Source: Opitutus sp.
Lineage (GTDB): Bacteria > Verrucomicrobiota > Verrucomicrobiia > Opitutales > Opitutaceae
Length of the DNA: 64,000 nt
Direction of reading: 5' to 3'
Assembly: GCA_013821985.1 (NCBI GenBank)
Contig: PNJQ01000007.1
Coordinates: forward strand, 1-64,000
Shown here piece by piece: positions 57,068 to 64,000 of this stretch; the first letter of the stretch is position 1, and every line of letters starts with the position of its first letter. Made by a program: the position numbers and the translations under genes. Below the pieces are notes generated by a model. That model was given only the letters and a program-made list of their open reading frames with translations, was not told the DNA's origin and searched no databases.

Positions 57068-58185
57068 AAATCGTCATTCTCGGACTTTCGATCACGTCGT
57101 CGTGGGGAAACGGCCACGCGACCACCTATCGCGGTCTCGTGCGCGAACTGGCGGCCCGCGGACACGACGTGCTGTTCCTTGAGCGGGACGTGCCGTGGTA
57201 TGCGGACAACCGCGATGCACCGCGCCTCGCGGCGGGCGCGGTGGCGCTTTACCGTTCGTTCGCCGAGTTGAAGCGCCGCCATGGGCGCGACGTGCGGGAG
57301 GCCGACGCGGTGATCGTCGGTTCATTCGTGCCCGAAGGCATTGCGGTCGGTGAATGGGTGCTGGGCGCGGCGCGGGGCGTGACGGCGTTCTACGACATCG
57401 ACACGCCCGTGACGCTCGCGGCATTGGAGGGCGGGCGCTGCGAGTATCTCTCGCGCGAACTGGTGCGCCGCTACGACGTGTATCTCTCGTTCACGGGCGG
57501 TCCGACGCTGCGGCGGATCGAGCGCGAGTTCGGATCGCCGTGCGCGCGGGCGCTGTATTGCTCGGTCGATCTCGCGCACTATTTCCCTGAACGGCGCGAG
57601 CCGCGCTGGGATCTCGGTTATCTCGGGACGTTCAGTGAGGATCGTCAGCCGACGCTGGAGCGCCTGCTCGTCTCGCCCGCGCAACGCTGGCCGGAGGGAC
57701 GGTTCATCATCGCGGGTCCGCAGTATCCGCGCGGCATCGCGTGGCCGCGCAATGTGCGCCGCGTGCAACACCTCGCGCCGGACCGGCACCGTCGATTCTA
57801 CAACGAGCAGCGCTTCACGCTCAACGTGACGCGCGCGAACATGATCGCCGCCGGCTATTCTCCGAGCGTGCGCTTGTTCGAGGCGGCGGCGTGCGGCACG
57901 CCGATCATCAGCGATTACTGGCCGGGGCTGGAGGAGCTGTTTCTGCCCGGACGCGAGGTGTTGCTCGGGCGGACTTCGGGCGAGGTGCTGTCGTATCTGC
58001 GCGAGCTCTCGGCGGAGGACGCACGCGCAATCGGTGAGGCGGCGCGCGAGAAAGTCATGACGGCGCACACCGCGGCACACCGCGCGGCGGAGTTGGAAAA
58101 ACATCTCGACGCCGTCGCGAACCATTCGCATCCCGAGGAAAACGGGGAGAACGCGACGGAGTATGCGGGGAGGGCCACCGGATGA
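57064..58185 (+). CDS. CgeB-like glycosyltransferase (copy 4)
   Basis: MKIVILGLSITSSWGNGHATTYRGLVRELAARGHDVLFLERDVPWYADNRD; FYDIDTPVTLAAL; RLFEAAACGTPIISDYWPGLEELFLPGREVL; close paralogue of 48766-49854. Confidence 0.87.
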   Translation: MKIVILGLSITSSWGNGHATTYRGLVRELAARGHDVLFLERDVPWYADNRDAPRLAAGAVALYRSFAELKRRHGRDVREADAVIVGSFVPEGIAVGEWVLGAARGVTAFYDIDTPVTLAALEGGRCEYLSRELVRRYDVYLSFTGGPTLRRIEREFGSPCARALYCSVDLAHYFPERREPRWDLGYLGTFSEDRQPTLERLLVSPAQRWPEGRFIIAGPQYPRGIAWPRNVRRVQHLAPDRHRRFYNEQRFTLNVTRANMIAAGYSPSVRLFEAAACGTPIISDYWPGLEELFLPGREVLLGRTSGEVLSYLRELSAEDARAIGEAAREKVMTAHTAAHRAAELEKHLDAVANHSHPEENGENATEYAGRATG

Positions 58186-59003
58186 GCGCGGCGCCGCTCA
58201 TGGATTTTTCGCGCACGCGCGCCGGCGGGCTGGCGGCCGAGGGTGCGGCGCTCGGGCCGTGGTTTCACAACCTGCACCTGCCGGATGGTTCGCAGACGGC
58301 GCCGGATCATCCGCTGGGCGATTTTCCGGCTTTCAAGTGGCGGGAGCTCGCGCCGCATTTGCCGGAAGATCTGACTGGATGGCGCGCGTTGGATATCGGG
58401 TGCAACGCGGGATTTTACTCGTTCGAACTGGCGCGGCGAGGCGCGCACGTGGTGGCGATGGATCGCGAGGACTTGTTTCTCGCGCAGGCGAGATGGGCAA
58501 AGCGGCACTTCGCGTTCGGTGAGCGCATCGAGTTGCGCCGCGGGCAGGTTTACGACGTGGCGCATTGGGGCGAAACCTTCGACGTCGTGCTGTTTCTCGG
58601 CGTGTTCTACCATCTGCGTTATCCGCTGCTCGCGCTGGATATACTCGCGGGGTGCGTGAGGCGGAAGCTGGTTTTCCAAACGCTGACCATGCCCGGAATG
58701 GAAGTCGTCGAGCCGCCGGACGATGCGGATTTCAACGATCGCGCACGACTGCTCGAGCCCGGCTGGCCAAAAATGGCGTTCATCGAGAAGAAGCTCGCGG
58801 GCGACGCGACGAATTGGTGGGCGGCGAACCACGCGGGCGTCGAGGCGATGCTGCGATCGACCGGCTTGCGGGTCGCGGCGCGGCCGGGACACGAAATGTA
58901 TGTGTGCGAACCCGCGGACGCGGCCGGCGTGGGCGCCGCGCGGACGTGGGACGACGACGAGTTGCGGGCTGCCACGGGCAGGCGAATGCAGGGAGGTGCG
59001 TGA
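58182..59003 (+). CDS. SAM-dependent methyltransferase (resembles Rta_06860-type family)
   Basis: GPWFHNLHLPDGSQTAPDHPLGDFPAFKWRELAPHLPEDLTGWRALDIGCNAGFYSFELARRGAHVVAMDR...FDVVLFLGVFYHLRYPLLALD. Confidence 0.88.
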   Translation: MSAAPLMDFSRTRAGGLAAEGAALGPWFHNLHLPDGSQTAPDHPLGDFPAFKWRELAPHLPEDLTGWRALDIGCNAGFYSFELARRGAHVVAMDREDLFLAQARWAKRHFAFGERIELRRGQVYDVAHWGETFDVVLFLGVFYHLRYPLLALDILAGCVRRKLVFQTLTMPGMEVVEPPDDADFNDRARLLEPGWPKMAFIEKKLAGDATNWWAANHAGVEAMLRSTGLRVAARPGHEMYVCEPADAAGVGAARTWDDDELRAATGRRMQGGA

Positions 59004-60784
59004 TGAGCTCAGCGGCCGCAAGCTCGCGGGGGCGCCTGCGCCGGGCGCTCGCGTTCGCCCGGCCGTTTCGCGGCGCGATCGTCGTCATCAGTGTGCTGAC
59101 CGTCATCGTCGCGGCGATGAACGCGGCGGAGCCGCTCGTGATGAAGGAAATCTTTGACGAGTTCGGGAGCAGCCGGCGCGCGCCCGCGTTGATGAAAATG
59201 GTGGCAGTGCTCGCCACCCTCGCGCTGTTGCGCGAAGTCGGGGGAAGCATTTCGACGTGGCTGACCTGGCGCGTGCGGCTCGGCATTCACTTCATTTTGC
59301 TCGAGAGCACGGTGGGCAAATTGCACCGCATGCCGTTGCGCATCCAGCGGAGCGAGGGCGTGGGTGCAATCATGACGAAGCTCGATCGCAGCATCCAAAG
59401 CCTGATCGGCACGCTGACGCAGTTGATCTTCGGCACCTTTCCCGCGCTGATCTATCTCATGATGGCGATCTTCGTGGTCGTGCGGATGGATTGGCGGCTG
59501 GCGGTGATCGTGCTGCTGTTCACGCCCCTGCCGGCGATCGCGGCGGCGATCGCGTCGCCCGAGCAGATGCGGCGCGAGGCGACGTTGCTCGACCGGTGGT
59601 CGAAGATCTACTCGCGGTTCAACGAGGTGTTGTCGGGCATCGTGACGGTGCGGAGCTTTGCGATGGAGGACGTGGAGCAAAAGCGGTTCTTGAAGGATGT
59701 ATCGGCCGCGAACGACGTCGTGGTGCGCGGCGTGCGGCTCGACAGCGGTTTTTCGGCGGCGAGCAATCTCGTCATCGCCGCCGCGCGCATCGCGGCGGTG
59801 TATGCCGGCGGCATGTTTATCGTGCGCGGCGAAATCACCGTCGGCACGCTCGTGGCGTTGCTCGGTTACATCGGCGGATTGTTCGGGCCGGTGCAGAGTC
59901 TCACGGGCATTTATCAAACCGTGCAGCGGGCGAACGCGGCGTTGAAGGAAGTATTCACGATTCTCGACGAGCCCGAGCACCTCGCCGACGATCCCGGCGC
60001 GGTTGAATTGCACGAGACGCGCGGCGAGGTGGAATTCGAGCGCGTGAGCTTTCACTATGAAGGCGCGACGCGGCCGTTGATCACGGAGCTGTCGCTCAAG
60101 GTCGAACCGGGCGAGACGGTGGCGGTGGTCGGGCCGAGCGGCTCGGGCAAGACGACGCTGATGGCGCTGTTGATGCGGTTCTACGATCCGGTGAGCGGCG
60201 CGGTGAAGATCGACGGGCAGAATCTGCGGCGCTTCAAGCAGAGCTCGGTGCGGCGGCACATCGGCGTCGTGCTGCAGGACCCGCTGCTCTTCAACGACAC
60301 GATCCGCAACAACATCGTTTACGGCAAACCCGGCGCGTCGATGGAGGAAGTGGAGGCGGCCGCGCGCGCGGCGCACGCGCACGAGTTCATCCGGCGGTTG
60401 CCGCAGGGTTACGAGACGCCGGTGGGCGAACGCGGCACGTTGCTCTCCGTCGGCGAGCGCCAGCGCGTGACGATCGCGCGCGCACTGATCAAGGACCCGC
60501 GCATCGTGGTGCTCGACGAGGCGACGTCCTCGCTCGACGCAGAATCCGAGGCGCTCGTGCAGGAGGCGCTCGACCGGTTGCTGGAAGGGCGGACGACGTT
60601 CGTCATCGCGCACCGGCTGGCGACCGTGGTGAACGCGGACCGCATCATCGTGTTGAAAGACGGGCGGATCGCGGAGGCGGGCCCGCATCGGGAGCTGTTG
60701 CGGCAAGGCGGCTACTACGCGGAACTGGTGCGGCGACAGACCGCCGGGCTGATCGAAAACGAAGGCGAGCCGCTGGCGGCGTGA
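59003..60784 (+). CDS. ABC exporter, fused permease and ATPase (MsbA-like)
   Basis: Six-TM N-terminal region; Walker A GPSGSGKTT; LLSVGERQRVTIARALIKDPRIVVLDEATSSLD. Confidence 0.95.
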   Translation: MSSAAASSRGRLRRALAFARPFRGAIVVISVLTVIVAAMNAAEPLVMKEIFDEFGSSRRAPALMKMVAVLATLALLREVGGSISTWLTWRVRLGIHFILLESTVGKLHRMPLRIQRSEGVGAIMTKLDRSIQSLIGTLTQLIFGTFPALIYLMMAIFVVVRMDWRLAVIVLLFTPLPAIAAAIASPEQMRREATLLDRWSKIYSRFNEVLSGIVTVRSFAMEDVEQKRFLKDVSAANDVVVRGVRLDSGFSAASNLVIAAARIAAVYAGGMFIVRGEITVGTLVALLGYIGGLFGPVQSLTGIYQTVQRANAALKEVFTILDEPEHLADDPGAVELHETRGEVEFERVSFHYEGATRPLITELSLKVEPGETVAVVGPSGSGKTTLMALLMRFYDPVSGAVKIDGQNLRRFKQSSVRRHIGVVLQDPLLFNDTIRNNIVYGKPGASMEEVEAAARAAHAHEFIRRLPQGYETPVGERGTLLSVGERQRVTIARALIKDPRIVVLDEATSSLDAESEALVQEALDRLLEGRTTFVIAHRLATVVNADRIIVLKDGRIAEAGPHRELLRQGGYYAELVRRQTAGLIENEGEPLAA

Positions 60785-60962
60785 GGGGGGCGCGGAGGCG
60801 GTAGGCAGGTCACCACGAAAGACACGGAATACATGAAGTTCGGGCGGAGCTTTCGGGGGAGGGAAGGCAGAGCCGGTTGCCCGCGAATGACGCGAATGTC
60901 CGCGGATGGGAAGGAGTGCAGGGAGCACACGAAAGAAGGGAGATGGGAAGAACCCGGAGGTG

Positions 60963-60986
60963 GTCGGGCCGGTCCCGCTGCCCGAC
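60963..60986. repeat. Divergent copy of the dispersed hairpin
   Basis: GTCGGGC cggtcccgct GCCCGAC, 7-bp arms; preceded by GGTG as in the other copies. Confidence 0.5.
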
Positions 60987-61092
60987 TCGGCGGCCGCGTG
61001 CCATCGCGATGAGCGGGCGGACGTCGTTCTGCCGGCCGGTGCTCTGCGCTGGACGCCGCGGGGAAGTCGGGTATCCGTGTCCGCTCTCCATT

Positions 61093-61971
61093 ATGCGTAA
61101 CGCTCTCCGTTCGTTTCTCACCCTCACTTCGGTCGCCACGGCGTTCGCCGCGATTACCGCCTCGGCGCAGACGCCGGCTCCCGCGGCGGCCGACCCGGTC
61201 ATCATCTCTGGTCCCGGCGTGACGATTCTCCGCTCGGAATTCGAAGGCGCGATGAAGTCGCTGCCGCCGCAATACGTCGAATACGCGATGGGGCCGGGCA
61301 AGAAGCAGTTCGCCGAGGATTTTTTGCGGATGAAGCTCCTCGCGGCCGCGGGCGCGAAAGCCGGGCTCGAGAACGATCCGGAAGTTGTCTCTCAGTTGAA
61401 GATCATGCGCGAGAACCTCATCGCTTCGGCGCAGCTGAAGAAAATTGAGGAGAGCGTTACGGTGTCCGACGACGATCTGCGCCAGGCTTACGAGGCGAAG
61501 AAAAACGAGTTCGAGAAAGTGAGCGCGCGCCACATCCTGATCGCGTTCAAGGGCAGCCCGGCGGCGCAGCCGGGCAAGCCGGAGCTGACGGAAGAGCAGG
61601 CGAAGGCGAAGGCCGACGAACTGCACGCGAAGATTGCGCAGGGCGCGTCGTTCGAGGAGCTGGCGAAGACCGAGTCCGACGACACGGGTTCCGGCGCGAC
61701 CGGCGGCAGCCTCGGCGAATTTGGCCGCGGCCAGATGGTGCCCGAGTTCGAGCAGGCGGCGTTCACGACGGAAGCCGGCAAAGTTAGTGCGGTCTTCCGC
61801 ACGCAATTCGGCTACCATCTCGTGAAGGTTGATTCGCGCGGCACGACATCGTTCGAAGAAGCGAAAGCCGGCCTCGAGAAAACGGAGCGCCAGGCGAAGT
61901 TGCAGGCGGCGACCGCGAAACTAATCGAAGACGCGCAGGTGAAGTTCGACGAGGTGTATTTCGGGAAGTAA
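61093..61971 (+). CDS. Parvulin-type peptidyl-prolyl cis-trans isomerase, secreted
   Basis: Signal peptide MRNALRSFLTLTSVATAFAAITASA; EKVSARHILIAFKG...TGGSLGEFGRGQMVPEFEQAAFTTEAGKVSAVFRTQFGYHLVKV. Confidence 0.93.
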   Translation: MRNALRSFLTLTSVATAFAAITASAQTPAPAAADPVIISGPGVTILRSEFEGAMKSLPPQYVEYAMGPGKKQFAEDFLRMKLLAAAGAKAGLENDPEVVSQLKIMRENLIASAQLKKIEESVTVSDDDLRQAYEAKKNEFEKVSARHILIAFKGSPAAQPGKPELTEEQAKAKADELHAKIAQGASFEELAKTESDDTGSGATGGSLGEFGRGQMVPEFEQAAFTTEAGKVSAVFRTQFGYHLVKVDSRGTTSFEEAKAGLEKTERQAKLQAATAKLIEDAQVKFDEVYFGK

Positions 61972-62006
61972 CGCACTGACGGGCACAGCGTAGCTTCCAA
62001 TGCACG

Positions 62007-62032
62007 AGGCCGGCATCGCGCCGGCCTTTTTT
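62007..62032 (+). terminator. Terminator after PPIase
   Basis: AGGCCGGC atcgc GCCGGCCT TTTTT. Confidence 0.85.
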
Positions 62033-62089
62033 CGTAACCGCTGCGACTGCACCTAGCGCGAACTGAACGCCTGGCTTCAGGCCGAGGGC

Positions 62090-63018
62090 GTGCGCCAGCA
62101 AAAGGCGATTCACTCGCTGCGAAAGGAAAGCGGTTCGCTCATAAGCGCCAGCTGGTCGGCTGGATGGTGTCGGCGTTTGCAGTCAGTGCGGTCCGAGCGT
62201 GTGAAGTCGTGCAGTTGCAGACCTCGATCTACTACTACAAGGCGATCCCGGACCCCGAGGAGCTAGCGTTGCGGCATCGTCTGCGCGAGTTGGCTGGCGT
62301 GCGCGTTCGCTTCGGCTATCGCCGGCTGGCAATCATGCTGCGTCGTGAGGGTTGGCTAGTGAACGCCAAGCGCGTATTCCGGCTCTACCGTGAGGAAGGG
62401 CTAGGACTGAGACGGAAGTTTGCGAAAAAGCGGGTTGCCGTCGTGCGTGGGCCTTACGTGAAGCCGGAGCGCATGAATCAGCTATGGGCAATGGACTTCA
62501 TGGCCGACCGGCTCGAGGATGGCCGTCCCTTCCGGATCCTGACGTTAATCGATACCTTCACGCGTGAGGCGCTCTGCGTCTGGCCAGATCACGGCATGAG
62601 TGGGGCGAAGGTCGTCGGCCGACTCGAAGCGATTGCGCGCAGTCGCTCGTTACCGGAATCCATCCGCGTCGACAACGGGTCCGAGTTCTACAGTCGGGAG
62701 ATGGACGCATGGGCGTATCGCCGCAACGTGCGCCTCGACTTCATCCGCCCGGGAAAACCCACCGAGAACGGCCACATCGAAAGCTTCAATGGTCGCGTGC
62801 GTGACGAGTGCCTGAACGTCCACCTGTTCTTCACGATTGCTGACGCGCAGCAAAAGCTTGAAGCGTGGCGCACGGATTATAACCATCTCCGTCCGCACAG
62901 TGCTCTGGCTTCGCTGCCTCCGGCAGACTTCGCCAGAGCACTGTGCGAATCACCAAAAACCGACCACACCAGCCGAGGAAATTAGAGCCTCAGCTGTCCA
63001 GTCGACGGGGGCAGGTCA
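62090..63018 (+). mobile_element. 5'-truncated IS3-family insertion sequence
   Basis: OrfB-like transposase with a right end ...GACGGGGGCAGGTCA; no OrfA and no matching TGACCTGCCCC left end found upstream. Confidence 0.65.
62164..62985 (+). CDS. IS3-family transposase OrfB (DDE integrase core), probably N-terminally incomplete
   Basis: RFGYRRLAIMLRREGWLVNAKRVFRLYREEGL; NQLWAMDFMADRLEDGRPFRILTLIDTFTREAL; RVDNGSEFYS; FIRPGKPTENGHIESFNGRVRDECLN. Confidence 0.93.
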   Translation: MVSAFAVSAVRACEVVQLQTSIYYYKAIPDPEELALRHRLRELAGVRVRFGYRRLAIMLRREGWLVNAKRVFRLYREEGLGLRRKFAKKRVAVVRGPYVKPERMNQLWAMDFMADRLEDGRPFRILTLIDTFTREALCVWPDHGMSGAKVVGRLEAIARSRSLPESIRVDNGSEFYSREMDAWAYRRNVRLDFIRPGKPTENGHIESFNGRVRDECLNVHLFFTIADAQQKLEAWRTDYNHLRPHSALASLPPADFARALCESPKTDHTSRGN

Positions 63019-63140
63019 GACTAGCTAACACCTAAATCGGCCGCGGGCACCCAAGCATCCCAGAAAACCCAAAATGGCCAAGAAGTGGCCAAGCGCGAAA
63101 ACCGAAAATCCCGTCGATCAGCGTAAGTAATTTGGAGAGA

Positions 63141-63215
<75 letters not shown>

Positions 63216-63496
63216 ACGTGGCTCTCTCTTGCGAGAGAACGGCCAAGAAGTAATTCGGACCGGGCGATGTCAACCCCTGACTTAATTGCGTTCTGTCATT
63301 CTCAGCAGGGTGGTTGGTGAATTCGAGGTTCGCGGCGTTGCGGAGTTGGGGGCTGCACTAGGTTCGGGAAGTTGGAGTGTGGGTAAACATGAGCACTGGA
63401 TGCTTTTCCGCTGGCGCGGGATGGGCGATGAGGTTTGCTCGCGGTTTGTTGAGGGAAGACCGCGGTTTTGCGGCCATTTCGAAACTTCGATCGAGC

Positions 63497-64000
63497 ATGT
63501 TTCATTTTTGCACCACTCTTGAATCGAGCGGTATTGCTACCGGTGCTGCGTTGTTGAAATCGCTACGCCAGCATACCGGCAGCGGATTTCGCGTCGCAGT
63601 GCTCTGTTATGATATTGCGGCGGAAGACGCCGCCAGGAGATGGGGTGCTGACGTGGTGCGACCGGAAGAACTGAGGAAGAAATACGGACCGCTTGCGCCG
63701 ACAGAATCCGATCGCACGGTGGAGGAGTTTCGCCAGACCTGTCGCTCCTGGCTGCTTTTCGATCAGCTGCACCAAGTGCCCTCATCCACCTGGCTGGTAT
63801 TGTCAGCGCCGACGATGGCGTTCTTCGGACCGGTGGCGTCGCTGCTGGAGGAGTTGGGCGAGGCATCAGCCGGACTGTCATCGCGGAACTACGCGGGGGA
63901 ATGGCGCGCTCTCGAGCGTGCTGGGAGATTTGATCCCGCGCTGGTCGCAGTGCGGAACGATCCTCTCGGAAGAGCCTGTGCCGCTGATTGGGCGGAGCGT
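63497..64000 (+). CDS. Hypothetical protein, possible GT-A-type glycosyltransferase, truncated at window end
   Basis: Open frame to end: MFHFCTTLESSGIATGAALLKSLRQHTGSGFRVAVLCYDIAAEDAARRWGADVVRPEELRKKYGPL...; N-terminal pattern resembles nucleotide-diphosphosugar transferases. Confidence 0.5.
   Translation, partial: MFHFCTTLESSGIATGAALLKSLRQHTGSGFRVAVLCYDIAAEDAARRWGADVVRPEELRKKYGPLAPTESDRTVEEFRQTCRSWLLFDQLHQVPSSTWLVLSAPTMAFFGPVASLLEELGEASAGLSSRNYAGEWRALERAGRFDPALVAVRNDPLGRACAADWAER

Noticed and set aside
60810-61090. ORF start of PPIase at 60877 and small ORFs in the gap
   Set aside because: Region contains dispersed intergenic words; a proper signal peptide starts at 61093.

Overview
High-GC window whose gene content fits a Verrucomicrobia/Opitutaceae-like chromosome (taxonomy is inference). 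Left edge (0-3.1 kb): IS91-type transposase plus tyrosine integrase, two small orphan genes and an IS110-like remnant. 3-12 kb: secreted PHP protein, GlsB/YeaQ membrane protein, large multi-PAS hybrid histidine kinase, stand-alone TonB_C protein and a chemotaxis receptor. 12.7-35.8 kb: an apparent uronate-polysaccharide (alginate-like) utilisation region with a TonB-dependent receptor, PL6 and beta-helix enzymes, PF05426-type lyase, heparinase II/III-like lyase, DUF2264 protein, 2-hydroxyacid dehydrogenase, phosphomannose-isomerase-like protein, SDR, sodium:solute symporter and LacI regulator. A previously unannotated palindrome, CTAATA-N2-TATTAG, recurs upstream of the receptor, PL6 and symporter, with a half-site upstream of lacI. 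38.5-60.8 kb: a divergent glycan-assembly cluster with UDP-galactopyranose mutase, inositol-3-phosphate synthase, nucleotidyltransferase, four CgeB-like and further glycosyltransferases, epimerase, MDR and Gfo/Idh oxidoreductases, methyltransferase and an MsbA-like exporter. Within it, the 46934-47875 gene reads as a circularly permuted clan GH-A TIM barrel: the WNEPN acid/base strand is at the N-terminus and the beta1-beta3 half is at the C-terminus. Right edge: peptidyl-prolyl isomerase, 5'-truncated IS3 element, tRNA-Asn and a truncated possible glycosyltransferase. Start codons were often moved inward from the ORF track using signal peptides, gene overlaps and antisense logic. All family calls are by eye, with no database search.
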